The notes beneath the pieces are model-generated. The model was not told where the DNA came from, did not search any database, and worked only from the letters and a program-made list of their open reading frames with translations. 64,000 bases of DNA from positions 310,001 through 374,000 of the forward strand of contig NZ_VFOP01000001.1 in the NCBI RefSeq assembly GCF_006716185.1. Direction: 5' to 3'. Numbering within the stretch: the first letter of the stretch is position 1; the number at the start of each line of letters is the position of its first letter. The DNA comes from Ornithinicoccus hortensis (GTDB lineage Bacteria > Actinomycetota > Actinomycetes > Actinomycetales > Dermatophilaceae). The translations under genes were made by a program, and so were the position numbers. Shown here in pieces: positions 8,188 through 16,687 of this stretch.

Positions 8188-9209
8188 CCGATCGGGTCGG
8201 GCGCCGCGGCACGCCCCTCACCTCCACCGTCATCGTCTACCTGGTGCTGGCGCTCGTGCTCGTCCTGGGCGTGGTGCTGACCGCGGCCTCGGGGCGCAAC
8301 TTCTTCAGCCCCGGCAACATCTCGGCGATCCTCACCGGCACCAGCATCCTGGGGTTCATCGCGATCGGGCAGACGCTGGTCATCCTGGCCGGCAGCCTCG
8401 ACCTGTCGGTCCCCTACGTGACCAGCCTGAGCAGCCTGGTGGCCGGGGTGCTGATGGCCGGGCAGACCAGCAACATCCTGCTCGGCGTCGTCGTGGCGCT
8501 GCTCGTGTCGGCGGCGATCGGGCTGGTCAGCGGCCTGGTGGTGGCGCACTGGCGGGTGCACGGGTTCATCGCCACGCTCGGCATGGGCCTGATCCTGTCC
8601 GGCTACCTGGCGACCAACTACAAGGGCACCGCGGGGTCGGCCCCGCGCGACTTCCGGCTGATCGGCGCGACCAACATCGGGCCGGTCCCGGTCTCCACCC
8701 TGATCATGCTCGGCTGCGCGGCCCTGGTGATCCTGCTGCTGCGCCGCACCCGGATCGGCCACCACCTGTATGCCGTGGGAGGCAACGTGGAGGTCGCCCG
8801 GATGTCCGGGCTGCGGACCGCGACGCCGGTCGTGCTGGCCCACGTGCTCTGCTCGCTGCTCGCCGGCATCGCCGGCCTCCTGCTGCTGGCCCGGCTGTCC
8901 GTCGGCAGCCCCACCATCGGCACCCAGGGCGGCTACGACCTGATGTCGATCGCGGCGGTCGTGCTCGGCGGCACCGTCCTCGCCGGGGGCAAGGGCAACA
9001 TCATGGGCACGCTCGGGGGCGTGGCGATCTTCGCCGTGCTGGACAACGTGATGGGCGTCATGGAGGTCAACCCCTTCCTCAAGGACGTCGTGCGCGGCCT
9101 GGTCATCATCGTGGCCGTCGCCGTCTACGCCCGCCGCAACACCGACCGCCGACCGGCCCGGTTCGCCCGCCCGTCGGTGACCGACGCCGCGCTGCAGGAG
9201 GCCCGATGA
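8184..9209 (+). CDS. Sugar ABC transporter permease (first)
   Basis: 341 residues, RbsC-type CUT2 permease with about eight to ten hydrophobic segments. The conserved features are GQTLVILAGSLDLSV near the N-terminal third and GGYDLMSIAAVVLGGTVLAGG near the C-terminus, where the family has its characteristic Gly-rich loop. Translationally coupled on both sides (ATGA). With the second permease it probably forms a heterodimeric channel, whereas many CUT2 systems use one permease gene. Confidence 0.94.
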   Translation: MTDRVGRRGTPLTSTVIVYLVLALVLVLGVVLTAASGRNFFSPGNISAILTGTSILGFIAIGQTLVILAGSLDLSVPYVTSLSSLVAGVLMAGQTSNILLGVVVALLVSAAIGLVSGLVVAHWRVHGFIATLGMGLILSGYLATNYKGTAGSAPRDFRLIGATNIGPVPVSTLIMLGCAALVILLLRRTRIGHHLYAVGGNVEVARMSGLRTATPVVLAHVLCSLLAGIAGLLLLARLSVGSPTIGTQGGYDLMSIAAVVLGGTVLAGGKGNIMGTLGGVAIFAVLDNVMGVMEVNPFLKDVVRGLVIIVAVAVYARRNTDRRPARFARPSVTDAALQEAR

Positions 9210-10375
9210 GCACCGCGACGACCCCGGGCCTGGGCACCCCCGGGCTGGACCGGTCCGGCCGGGCACCGCTCGCCGAGCACCAGGGCGGGCTGGGGCGGCG
9301 CACGGTGCGCGCCCTCGGCACCCCCGGCGGGGCGGTCTTCGTGCTCGTCCTGGCCCTGCTCGTCGCCGTGATCGTGGCCAACCCCAACTTCGGGGAGCCC
9401 GGCTCCCTGATCCGCTTCTTCGGCCGGACCGCACCGATCGCGATCGCCGCGATGGGCCAGTACTTCGTCATCGTCTCCGGCGAGTTCGACCTGTCCATGG
9501 GCTCGGTCGTCACCATGCAGGTGGTCATCTCCGGCAATCTGATCGGCCAGGACGAGTCCAAGATCCTGCAGGTCATGGCGCTGATGGTCGGCCTGGGGAT
9601 CCTGGTCGGCCTGGTCAACGGGTTGGCCACCACGTTGCTGCGGGTGCCCAGCTTCATCGTCACCCTCGGCACCATGCTGGCGCTGTCCGGCCTGGTGCTC
9701 TACCTGACCGGCGGGGCGGCGACCGGCAACCCGGTCGACAGCTTCCGGCAGATCGGCCGCGGCGGCATCCGCGACGTGCCGGTCCTGGAGATCATCCCCT
9801 ACCCGGCGATCATCCTGGTCGTCACGGCGCTGCTCGCGGTCTGGCTGATGCGCCGCCCGTTCGGCCGCACGCTGATCGCGGCCGGCGACAACGCGGAGAC
9901 CGCGCACCTGTCCGGCACCCGGGTCTGGTGGCTGAAGACCCGCGCCTTCGTGCTGTCCTCGCTGGCCGCCACCGTCGCCGGGATCATTCTCGTCGGGTAT
10001 GCCGGGGTGCACCCCTCCGTCGGCCGCGGCTACGAGTTCACCGCCATCACCGCCGTCGTGCTGGGTGGCGTCGTCCTCGGCGGTGGGCGCGGGTGGGTGC
10101 TGTCGGCCGCGGCCGGCGCGTTCGCCCTCGAGCTGCTCTTCACCCTGCTCAACTTCCTCGGCGTCGCCTCCACCTGGCGGGACACCGTGCAGGGCGTGAT
10201 CATCATCCTCGCCGTGGCCGCTGCCGGGCGGGCCTGGACCGCCGGACGCCGCCCGAAGCGACCGGTCCCCGACCCCCCTGCCGAACCCGCTCGGCATACC
10301 CCCGACTCCCCAGGCACCCCCCGTGCCACCGACCCCACCCCGCCCGCCCCGGGCACCACCACAGGAGAGAACTGA
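9206..10375 (+). CDS. Sugar ABC transporter permease (second)
   Basis: 389 residues, ATG at 9206 overlapping the previous TGA. Same CUT2 family: MGQYFVIVSGEFDLSMGSV and YEFTAITAVVLGGVVLGGG correspond to the loops seen in the first permease. It has about 35 extra N-terminal residues and a Pro-rich cytoplasmic tail of about 40 residues (after RPKRPVPDPP) not typical of the family. Co-transcribed with the ATPase, partner permease and binding protein. Confidence 0.93.
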   Translation: MSTATTPGLGTPGLDRSGRAPLAEHQGGLGRRTVRALGTPGGAVFVLVLALLVAVIVANPNFGEPGSLIRFFGRTAPIAIAAMGQYFVIVSGEFDLSMGSVVTMQVVISGNLIGQDESKILQVMALMVGLGILVGLVNGLATTLLRVPSFIVTLGTMLALSGLVLYLTGGAATGNPVDSFRQIGRGGIRDVPVLEIIPYPAIILVVTALLAVWLMRRPFGRTLIAAGDNAETAHLSGTRVWWLKTRAFVLSSLAATVAGIILVGYAGVHPSVGRGYEFTAITAVVLGGVVLGGGRGWVLSAAAGAFALELLFTLLNFLGVASTWRDTVQGVIIILAVAAAGRAWTAGRRPKRPVPDPPAEPARHTPDSPGTPRATDPTPPAPGTTTGEN

Positions 10376-11646
10376 TGCGCAGAACGAAGTTGGTCCGCCC
10401 CCTGGCGGCCGTTGCGGCGCTCGCGATGCTCGCGGCGTGTTCCACCGACCCGTCCCTGGACGATCCCGAGACCTCCTCCGCCGAGGCGGCAGGCGGCGGG
10501 GAGGACGACGCCGGGGACACCGGAGAAGCCGGTGAGGAGGGCGGCGGCGAGGACGAGGGCTCCACCGAGGAGTGGTTCGACCAGGCCGTCTACGACACCC
10601 AGTACGAGCAGCGTTCGGCCACCTTCGAGGGCGACCCCGAGCAGCCGTTCCTGCAGTACATCGACGGGCCGATGACCGACACCTCCGAGTTCGCCTCCGA
10701 CGGCGCCAAGAAGGTCTGCTTCGCCAACGCCTCGATCAGCAACCCGTGGCGCCAGACCGGCTGGATCACCATGAACGAGCAGCTCAAGGCGCTCCAGGAG
10801 GCCGGCGTGATCTCCGAGATGGAGACCCGCGACGCCCAGGACGACGACAACACCCAGATCGCCGACATCGACTACTTCATCAGCGAGGGCGACTGCGACG
10901 CCTTCGTCATCTCGCCGAACTCGACGGCCGCGATGACCCCGGCGGTGGAGCGTGCCTGTGAGACCGGCAAGCCGGTCGTGGTCTTCGACCGTGGCGTCGA
11001 GACCGACTGCGCCACCACCTTCATCCACCCGATCGGTGGCTTCGCGTGGGGCATCGACACCGCCGAGTTCCTGGTCGACAACCTGTCCGAGGGCGACAAG
11101 GTCGTGGCGCTGCGGATCCTGCCGGGCGTCGACGTGCTCGAGCACCGGTGGGCCGCCGCGGAGAAGATCTTCGGCGAGAGCGGCATCGAGGCGGTCGACT
11201 ACTTCACCGGCGCCGACCCCACCGAGATCAAGAAGATCATCTCCGACGAGCTGGCCCGCGGTGACGTGCAGGGCGTGTGGATGGACGCCGGTGACGGTGC
11301 CGTCGCCGCCATCGAGGCGTTCGAGGACGCCGGGGCCGACTACCCGGTGATGACCGGGGAGGACGAGATGAGCTTCCTGCGCAAGTGGGAGGACACCGGC
11401 CTGACCGGCCTGGCACCGGTCTACTCCAACTTCCAGTGGCGCACCCCGCTGCTGGCGGTCGAGAAGATCTTCGCCGGCGAGGAGGTGCCCACCGAGTGGG
11501 TGCTCCCGCAGACGCCGATCACCGAGGACGAGCGCGCCGACTACCTGGCCGCCAACGACGGCATGCCCGACGGGCACTACGCCAAGTTCGGTGGCGAGGA
11601 CCTGCCCGGCTACCCGCAGGTCTGGCAGGAGCGCACCATCCCCTGA
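10375..11646 (+). CDS. Sugar ABC transporter substrate-binding lipoprotein
   Basis: 423 residues. Signal peptide with lipobox LAAC (Cys about residue 22), then a long acidic Gly/Glu/Asp-rich linker (about residues 30-65) holding the domain away from the membrane. The rest is a periplasmic-binding-protein type I fold (sugar BP 4 family): KKVCFANASISNPWRQTGW, NTQIADIDYFISEGDCDAFVI, VVVFDRGVE, and a C-terminal GEDEMSFLRKW segment. It catches the sugar outside the cell and delivers it to the two permeases. The start overlaps the previous stop (TGATG-type), and a strong hairpin follows the stop. Confidence 0.93.
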   Translation: MRRTKLVRPLAAVAALAMLAACSTDPSLDDPETSSAEAAGGGEDDAGDTGEAGEEGGGEDEGSTEEWFDQAVYDTQYEQRSATFEGDPEQPFLQYIDGPMTDTSEFASDGAKKVCFANASISNPWRQTGWITMNEQLKALQEAGVISEMETRDAQDDDNTQIADIDYFISEGDCDAFVISPNSTAAMTPAVERACETGKPVVVFDRGVETDCATTFIHPIGGFAWGIDTAEFLVDNLSEGDKVVALRILPGVDVLEHRWAAAEKIFGESGIEAVDYFTGADPTEIKKIISDELARGDVQGVWMDAGDGAVAAIEAFEDAGADYPVMTGEDEMSFLRKWEDTGLTGLAPVYSNFQWRTPLLAVEKIFAGEEVPTEWVLPQTPITEDERADYLAANDGMPDGHYAKFGGEDLPGYPQVWQERTIP

Positions 11647-11672
11647 CCCGGCCCGGTGCCGGTCCCGTGACG

Positions 11673-11714
11673 GGGACGGCGGGTCCGCCAACTGGCGGGC
11701 GGACCCGCCGTCCC
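11673..11714 (+). terminator. Perfect 17-bp stem-loop after the binding-protein gene
   Basis: Left arm 11673-11689 and right arm 11698-11714 (GGGACGGCGGGTCCGCC and its exact complement) around an 8-base loop. There is no T-tract, as usual in high-GC Actinobacteria. Because catabolic genes of the same operon follow 68 bases later, it may be a partial terminator or an mRNA-stabilising stem that keeps transporter mRNA more abundant than that of the enzymes. Confidence 0.7.
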
Positions 11715-11781
11715 TCCCGGACCTTGCCTGCCGTGACCTGTCCCCACCATCTGCCCAAATGCCCCCCGGAGGAGCCCCACC

Positions 11782-12654
11782 GTGCGACCCCTCGGCATCA
11801 ACACCTGGGTCTGGACCTCGCCGCTGACCGACGCCGACCTGCCCGGCCTGCTGCGGCACGTCTCGGACCTGGGGTTCGACGCCGTCGAACTGCCGCTGGA
11901 GAACGTCGGTGACCTCACGCCGGCGGCGGTGACCACCGCGCTGGCCGACACCGGACTCCGGCCGTATGTCGTGGGAGCCATGGCGCCCGGCCGGGACCTG
12001 GTCGACACCGACCCCGCGTCGGTGCGCGCCACCCAGGACTACCTGCGGGGCTGCCTCGACCTCGCCCACGCGATCGGCGCACCCGCCGTCTGCGGGCCGT
12101 TCTACGCCGCCACCGGCCGCGTCTGGCGACTGACCCCGCAGGCCCGGGAGTCGGCATACCGACAGTGGCGGGAGCACCTGGCGCCGGTCGTCGAGCACGC
12201 GGCCGCGGCCGGGGTCCGGATCGGCATCGAACCGCTGAACCGCTACGAGACCTCCCTGGTCAACACCGTGGAGCAGGCCATGACCGGGCTGGGGGACCTG
12301 CTCCAGGAGGGCGGCGCCGTCGGCCTGGCGCTGGACAGTTACCACCTCAACATCGAGGAGCGCTCGTCCGCCGACGCGGTCCGCCGCGCCGGGCGGCACC
12401 TGGTACACCTGCAGGTCTGCGGCAACGACCGCGGTGCCCCCGGCGGGGACCAGACCGACTGGCCGGCCCTCCTCGACGCGCTCGACGAGGTCGGCTACCG
12501 GGGCGCGCTCGCCATCGAGAGCTTCACCGCCGACAACGCCTCCATCGCCACCGCCGCCTCCATCTGGCGGCCGCTGGCCGCCACCCAGGACGACCTGGCC
12601 CGCACCGGCCTCGCCTTCCTCCGCGACCTCACCACCCAGGGGGAGACACCATGA
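11782..12654 (+). CDS. TIM-barrel sugar epimerase (D-tagatose/D-psicose 3-epimerase-like)
   Basis: 290 residues, GTG start behind GGAGGAG. AP-endonuclease-2-type TIM barrel with the ketose 3-epimerase signatures: first metal Glu in IGIEPLNRYETSLVNT, metal Asp/His in LALDSYHLNIEE, HLQVCGNDRGAPGGDQTDW, and the last Glu in ALAIESFT. These match the Mn2+/Co2+ site and phosphate-independent substrate loop of D-tagatose/D-psicose 3-epimerases, which interconvert free ketoses. It sits between the transporter and an oxidoreductase, stop overlapping the next start (ATGA). Exact sugar unknown. Confidence 0.85.
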   Translation: MRPLGINTWVWTSPLTDADLPGLLRHVSDLGFDAVELPLENVGDLTPAAVTTALADTGLRPYVVGAMAPGRDLVDTDPASVRATQDYLRGCLDLAHAIGAPAVCGPFYAATGRVWRLTPQARESAYRQWREHLAPVVEHAAAAGVRIGIEPLNRYETSLVNTVEQAMTGLGDLLQEGGAVGLALDSYHLNIEERSSADAVRRAGRHLVHLQVCGNDRGAPGGDQTDWPALLDALDEVGYRGALAIESFTADNASIATAASIWRPLAATQDDLARTGLAFLRDLTTQGETP

Positions 12655-13799
12655 CCGACCCGTCCGCCGGTGCCGGCACACCCGCACGGCCCCTCGCCGT
12701 CGCCGTGATCGGCTACTCCTTCATGGGCAAGGCCCACTCCAACGCCTGGCGCAACGTCCGAGCCTTCTACCCCGAGGTCCCTGCCGTACAGATGCAGGTC
12801 CTCGTCGGGCGGGACGGGGCCGGCGTGCGGGAGGCGGCGGACCGGTACGGCTGGGCCGAGGCCGCCACCGACTGGCGGCAGGTCATCGCGCGGGACGACG
12901 TCGACATCGTGGACGTCTGCACCCCCGGCCACCTGCACGCCGAGGTCGCGCTGGCCGCCCTGGCCGCGGGCAAGCACGTGCTGGTCGAGAAGCCGCTGGC
13001 CAACAGCGTCGCCGAGTGCGAGGACCTGGTGGCGGCCGCCACCGCGCCCGGCGCCGGCCGGGCGATGCTCGGCTTCAACTACCGCCGCGTCCCCGCCCTC
13101 GCGCTGGCCCGCGACCTGGTCCGCGAGGGCCGGATCGGACAGGTCCGGGCGGTGCGGCTGAGCTACCTGCAGGACTGGCTCGCCGACGACCGGGCCCCGA
13201 TGACCTGGCGGCTGCGCAAGGAGACCGCCGGCACCGGCGTGCTCGGCGACCTGGGCTCGCACGCCGTCGACCAGGTGCACTACCTGCTCGGCGAGACGGT
13301 GACCAGCGTGCGGGGCGAGCTGCGCACCTTCGTGCCGCAGCGCCCCGGTCCGTCGGGCCCCGAGGAGGTGACCGTCGACGACGCGGCCTGGGCCACCCTG
13401 CAAACCGCCTCGGGAGTCGTGGCCAGCCTCGAGGTGAGCCGGGTCGCGACCGGACGCAAGAACTCCCTCCAGGTCGAGCTCTACGGCACGGACGGGTCCA
13501 TCCGGTTCGACCTGGAGCGGCTCAACGAGCTGCGGGTGCTCTCCGGCACCGGCGGCGGGGCCGAGACGGTCCTGGTCACCGAGCCGGACCATCCCTACCT
13601 CGCCGCCTGGTGGCCGGCCGGCCACGTGCTCGGGTGGGACCACACCTTCACCTCCCAGGCCGCGGACTTCCTCCGGGCGGTCGACCGGGGCGAGCCGGTC
13701 CAGCCCGACTTCGCCGCCGGCCTGGCGGTCCAGCGGGTGCTGGCCGCCGTGGAGGCCAGCCACGCCCGGGGCGGCGCCCGGGTCGACACCGGAAACTAG
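12651..13799 (+). CDS. Gfo/Idh/MocA-family sugar/polyol oxidoreductase
   Basis: 382 residues, ATG at 12651 overlapping the previous TGA. An N-terminal Rossmann domain with a degenerate dinucleotide motif (VAVIGYSFMGKAHSNAW) and the family hallmark EKPLA (VLVEKPLANS), followed by the alpha/beta substrate domain with GDLGSHAVDQVHYLLG, where the catalytic Asp/His are expected. It probably oxidises the imported sugar, inositol or a derived keto-sugar with NAD(P). Members of this family travel with TIM-barrel isomerases and CUT2 transporters exactly as here. Confidence 0.9.
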   Translation: MTDPSAGAGTPARPLAVAVIGYSFMGKAHSNAWRNVRAFYPEVPAVQMQVLVGRDGAGVREAADRYGWAEAATDWRQVIARDDVDIVDVCTPGHLHAEVALAALAAGKHVLVEKPLANSVAECEDLVAAATAPGAGRAMLGFNYRRVPALALARDLVREGRIGQVRAVRLSYLQDWLADDRAPMTWRLRKETAGTGVLGDLGSHAVDQVHYLLGETVTSVRGELRTFVPQRPGPSGPEEVTVDDAAWATLQTASGVVASLEVSRVATGRKNSLQVELYGTDGSIRFDLERLNELRVLSGTGGGAETVLVTEPDHPYLAAWWPAGHVLGWDHTFTSQAADFLRAVDRGEPVQPDFAAGLAVQRVLAAVEASHARGGARVDTGN

Positions 13800-13826
13800 A
13801 GACCGCACAGCGACGAAGGAGACGCC

Positions 13827-14828
13827 ATGCCACGCAACTTCACCCTCTTCACCGGCCAGTGGGCCGACCTCACCCTGGAGGAGGTCGCCGGGCTGGCCGC
13901 CGGGTGGGGCTACGACGGCCTGGAGATCGCGGTCTCCGGCGAGCACCTGGACGCCTGGCGCTGGGACGACGAGGAGTATGTCGAGGGCCGGCTCGACATC
14001 CTGCGCCGGCACGGGCTGCAGGTGTGGGCGATCTCCAACCACCTGAAGGGGCAGGCGGTGTGCGACGACCCGATCGACGAGCGGCACCAGCCGATCGTCG
14101 GGCCGCGGGTGTGGGGCGACGGGGACCCCGAGGGCGTCCGGCAGCGCGCCGCCGAGGAGCTGAAGCTCACCGCCCGCCTCGCCCAGCGGATGGGGGTGGA
14201 CACCGTCGTCGGCTTCACCGGGTCCTCGATCTGGCAGTACGTCGCGATGTTCCCGCCCGTGCCCGCCGAGCGGATCGAGGCCGGCTACCAGGACTTCGCC
14301 GACCGGTGGAACCCGATCCTGGACGTCTTCGACGAGTGCGGCGTCCGGTTCGCCCACGAGGTGCACCCTTCGGAGATCGCCTACGACTACTGGTCGACCG
14401 TGCGCACCCTGGAGGCGATCGGCCACCGGGAGGCGTTCGGGCTGAACTGGGACCCCAGCCACATGATGTGGCAGGACATCGACGTCGTCGGCTTCATCAG
14501 CGACTTCGCCGACCGGATCTACCACGTGGACTGCAAGGACACCCGGATGCGGATCGGCAACGGCCGCAACGGCCGGCTCGGCTCCCACCTGCCGTGGGGC
14601 GACCCGCGCCGCGGTTGGGACTTCGTCTCCACCGGCCGGGGCGACGTCCCGTGGGAGGACTGCTTCCGGGCGCTGCGGACCATCGGCTACGACGGGCCCA
14701 TCTCGGTGGAGTGGGAGGACGCCGGGATGGACCGGCTGCAGGGTGCCCCCGAGGCGCTGGAGTTCCTCCGGCGGCTCGACTTCGACCCGCCGTCGGCCGC
14801 CTTCGACTCCGTCTTCGCCCAGGAGTAG
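13827..14828 (+). CDS. Sugar phosphate isomerase/epimerase family protein
   Basis: 333 residues with an AAGGAG ribosome site 5 bases before the ATG. A second AP-endonuclease-2 TIM barrel, distant from the one at 11782. Metal ligands can be placed: Glu in RFAHEVHPSEIAYD, Asp/His in NWDPSHMMWQ, His/Asp in YHVDCKD and Glu in SVEWEDAGMD. Last gene of the sugar operon by direction and spacing (27 bases). Two different epimerases plus an oxidoreductase suggest an epimerisation-by-oxidation route for a rare sugar or inositol isomer; the pathway itself is inference. Confidence 0.88.
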   Translation: MPRNFTLFTGQWADLTLEEVAGLAAGWGYDGLEIAVSGEHLDAWRWDDEEYVEGRLDILRRHGLQVWAISNHLKGQAVCDDPIDERHQPIVGPRVWGDGDPEGVRQRAAEELKLTARLAQRMGVDTVVGFTGSSIWQYVAMFPPVPAERIEAGYQDFADRWNPILDVFDECGVRFAHEVHPSEIAYDYWSTVRTLEAIGHREAFGLNWDPSHMMWQDIDVVGFISDFADRIYHVDCKDTRMRIGNGRNGRLGSHLPWGDPRRGWDFVSTGRGDVPWEDCFRALRTIGYDGPISVEWEDAGMDRLQGAPEALEFLRRLDFDPPSAAFDSVFAQE

Positions 14829-14882
14829 ACGCAGGAGTGCGGGATCGCCGGTCGGGGCTCCCCCGGCCGGTGCCATACCCGC

Positions 14883-14888
14883 TAACCT
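14883..14888 (+). promoter_or_regulatory. Predicted -10 of a leaderless promoter (usp-crcB)
   Basis: TAACCT fits the actinobacterial TANNNT -10 and ends 6 bases before the GTG at 14895, which would put the transcript start at the start codon. No Shine-Dalgarno is present there. Confidence 0.4.
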
Positions 14889-14894
14889 CGGATC

Positions 14895-15419
14895 GTGGAG
14901 AGTCAGCGCCCTTCCGGGTACGGCCAGTGGTCCGGCGGTGAGCCGGAGCACTGCATCGTGGTCGGCATCGAGCCCGGTCAGGACCACCGGGTGATCCAGC
15001 GGGCCGCCGAGATGGCCACCGCGATGGATGCCGGTCTGCGCTGCCTCTGGGTCGACAGCACCCAGATCATCTTCGACACGGGGGCCGACGGCTCGATCCT
15101 CACCACGCCGCTGGACCCCGACCAGCTGGGCACCGACGCGATCGTGCTGGAGCCCGACCTGCTCGACCTGGTGGCCGAGGCCCTGGCCAGCTCCCCGGTG
15201 AGCTGGCGGCTGGACCACACCTCCGGCGACGTCGCGACCGGGCTGGCCAAGGCCGCCCACCAGTGGGACGCCTCCATGGTGGTGGTCGGCACGCGCCGCC
15301 CCGGTTTCGCGGGGTGGATGAACGAGGTGGTCGGCGGGTCCATCGCGGCCCGGCTGGCGCACACCCAGGAGCGCCCCGTCCTGCTCGTCCCGGTCCACGT
15401 GCGCACCTCCAGGACGTGA
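14895..15419 (+). CDS. Universal stress protein family
   Basis: 174 residues, one USP domain. HCIVVGIEPGQDHRVIQRAAEMA carries the first strand and helix, and the C-terminal segment (SMVVVGTRRPGFAGWMNEVVGGSIAARL...RPVLLVPV) holds the G-x2-G-x9-G nucleotide loop of ATP-binding USPs in recognisable but altered form. Its stop overlaps the GTG of the first crcB (GTGA), so it is co-expressed with the fluoride channels, which hints at an ion or pH stress role. Confidence 0.85.
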   Translation: MESQRPSGYGQWSGGEPEHCIVVGIEPGQDHRVIQRAAEMATAMDAGLRCLWVDSTQIIFDTGADGSILTTPLDPDQLGTDAIVLEPDLLDLVAEALASSPVSWRLDHTSGDVATGLAKAAHQWDASMVVVGTRRPGFAGWMNEVVGGSIAARLAHTQERPVLLVPVHVRTSRT

Positions 15420-15835
15420 GTCGCCCGGCACACCGGGACCCGCTGCTCCTTTTGCTCGTCGCGGTCGGGGGGACGGTCGGCACGGCCGCCCGGGCCGGCG
15501 TCGCCCAGTGGCTGCCGCACGAGGGGGGTCTGCCGCTGGCCACCCTCATGGTCAACCTCGTCGGGGCGTTCCTGCTCGGACTGCTGTTGGAGTCGCTGCT
15601 GCGCCGCGGGCCGGAGACCCCACGGCAGCAGGTCCTGCGGCTCGGGATCGGCACCGGCGCGCTGGGCGGCTTCACCACCTACTCGGCGTTCGCCCTGGAG
15701 CTGCACCAGCAGCTTGCCGCGCACGAGGTGTGGCTGGCCGTCGGCTACGGCCTGGGCAGTGTCGGGCTGGGCCTGCTCACCTGCCTGCTCGGGATCGCCG
15801 TGGCCACCCGACTCGGGGGCGGTGCGACCCGGTGA
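15416..15835 (+). CDS. crcB: Fluoride channel subunit CrcB/FluC (first)
   Basis: 139 residues, GTG overlapping the USP stop. Four transmembrane segments. Family marks: GGTVGTAARAGV at the N-terminus, LMVNLVGAFLLGLL with the conserved Asn of the fluoride pore, and GIGTGALGGFTTYSAFALE with the Phe-box and the central Na+ break (G-G-F-T-T-[FY]-S). Pairs with the next gene; in Gram-positive bacteria two CrcB genes are common and may form heterodimers. It lets toxic fluoride leave the cell. Confidence 0.93.
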   Translation: MSRPAHRDPLLLLLVAVGGTVGTAARAGVAQWLPHEGGLPLATLMVNLVGAFLLGLLLESLLRRGPETPRQQVLRLGIGTGALGGFTTYSAFALELHQQLAAHEVWLAVGYGLGSVGLGLLTCLLGIAVATRLGGGATR

Positions 15836-16209
15836 CGGTGCCGGTCTTCGTCCTGGTGAGCCTGTTCGGTGGGGTGGGCGCCGCGTGCCGGTTCCTGCTG
15901 GACTCCTCGGTGCGGTCCCGGTGGCCGCGGGAGTTCCCGCTCGGCACCCTGGTGGTGAACGTCAGCGGCTCGTTCCTGATCGGCGTGCTCACGGCCGCCG
16001 TCGCCACCACGTCTCCCCCGGCATACGTGATCGGCGCGACCGGGTTCTGCGGTGGGTTCACCACGTTCTCCACCTCGATGGTCGAGAGCGTGCGGCTGGC
16101 CAGGGCCGGGGACCTCCGGCGCGCGACGGCGAACACCGTGGGCACCCTGCTGCTCACCCTCGCCGGGGTGGCCGCGGGGGTCGTCGTGGGGCAGTGGCTG
16201 GGCGGATGA
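15832..16209 (+). CDS. crcB: Fluoride channel subunit CrcB/FluC (second)
   Basis: 125 residues, GTG at 15832 overlapping the preceding TGA. Same four-helix fold with GGVGAACRFLLD, LVVNVSGSFLIGVL and ATGFCGGFTTFSTSMVE. Tandem to its paralogue and USP as a three-gene coupled unit. No fluoride (crcB) riboswitch is seen upstream, since the spacing is all coding. Confidence 0.93.
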   Translation: MTVPVFVLVSLFGGVGAACRFLLDSSVRSRWPREFPLGTLVVNVSGSFLIGVLTAAVATTSPPAYVIGATGFCGGFTTFSTSMVESVRLARAGDLRRATANTVGTLLLTLAGVAAGVVVGQWLGG

Positions 16210-16246
16210 GGGCATCGGTCGGGCGCCCGACCGCAGTCGTCGGTGC

Positions 16247-16312
16247 TACGGTCGGAAATGAGGATGGACCCCGTCCACGGCCCTCGGTGAGGCCCACCCG
16301 CGAGACCTCGCG
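16247..16312 (+). promoter_or_regulatory. Predicted promoter and structured leader before the DUF2180 gene
   Basis: A TANNNT -10 (TACGGT, 16247-16252) ends 5 bases before an ATG at 16258 that opens a 10-codon frame ending at TGA 16288-16290, a possible leaderless leader peptide. Downstream a small hairpin CGCGAG-AC-CTCGCG spans 16299-16312. The combination suggests leader-level control of the zinc-protein gene, but it is unproven and the tiny frame may be chance. Confidence 0.3.
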
Positions 16313-16335
16313 AGGGCCCGGTCGAAGGAGCCCTC

Positions 16336-16557
16336 ATGAACTGCTACACCTGCGCCACGCGACAGGACACCGACACCACGGCCCTGGCCATCTGCTCGGT
16401 CTGTGGTGCCGGCATCTGCCGGGAGCACGCCACGGTCGGCACCGCCTACGTCGAGGAGCACTCGCCCGGCGCACCGACCGCCCACGCCCTGCCCGGTCGG
16501 CGGATGTTCTGCATCATCTGCGCCCCCGAGCAGGCGGGCGAGCCGACGTCCCGGTGA
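16336..16557 (+). CDS. DUF2180 family small zinc-binding protein
   Basis: 73 residues, GAAGGAG ribosome site at 16324-16330. Cysteine pairs C3-x2-C6, then C-x2-C (CSVCGAG), a C-x2-H (CREH), and C-x2-C near the end (CIICAP) give two likely zinc knuckles, the pattern of DUF2180 known from archaea and Actinobacteria. No enzymatic motif. It stands alone between the fluoride channels and the molybdenum cofactor genes. Confidence 0.82.
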   Translation: MNCYTCATRQDTDTTALAICSVCGAGICREHATVGTAYVEEHSPGAPTAHALPGRRMFCIICAPEQAGEPTSR

Positions 16558-16675
16558 CCGGGCGTCGGGTCACCGGCGGGACCGCCGAGCCGTGATTCGG
16601 GCCCCCGACCCGGTGCCGAAAAAGCCGCAGGTCAGCGCCCACACCACCCGCCGGGCCGCGCGTTACGACACGGCC

Positions 16676-16681
16676 TAGTAT
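16676..16681 (+). promoter_or_regulatory. Predicted -10 of a leaderless promoter (mog-moaA)
   Basis: TAGTAT ends 6 bases before the ATG at 16688 and is the only AT-rich hexamer in the region. There is no Shine-Dalgarno, so a leaderless transcript is likely. The -35 is poor. Confidence 0.45.
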
Positions 16682-16687
16682 GGGCAG

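Noticed and set aside
15380-15420. Fluoride riboswitch before crcB
   Set aside because: The crcB start overlaps the stress-protein stop, leaving no leader, and no conserved crcB-motif blocks are seen.
12495-15431. Very long open frame on the minus strand, and many similar ones opposite other genes
   Set aside because: It runs opposite three well-conserved sugar genes and the stress protein, has Arg/Gly/Pro/Ala-rich low-complexity translation and no motif. It is a by-product of third-position GC.
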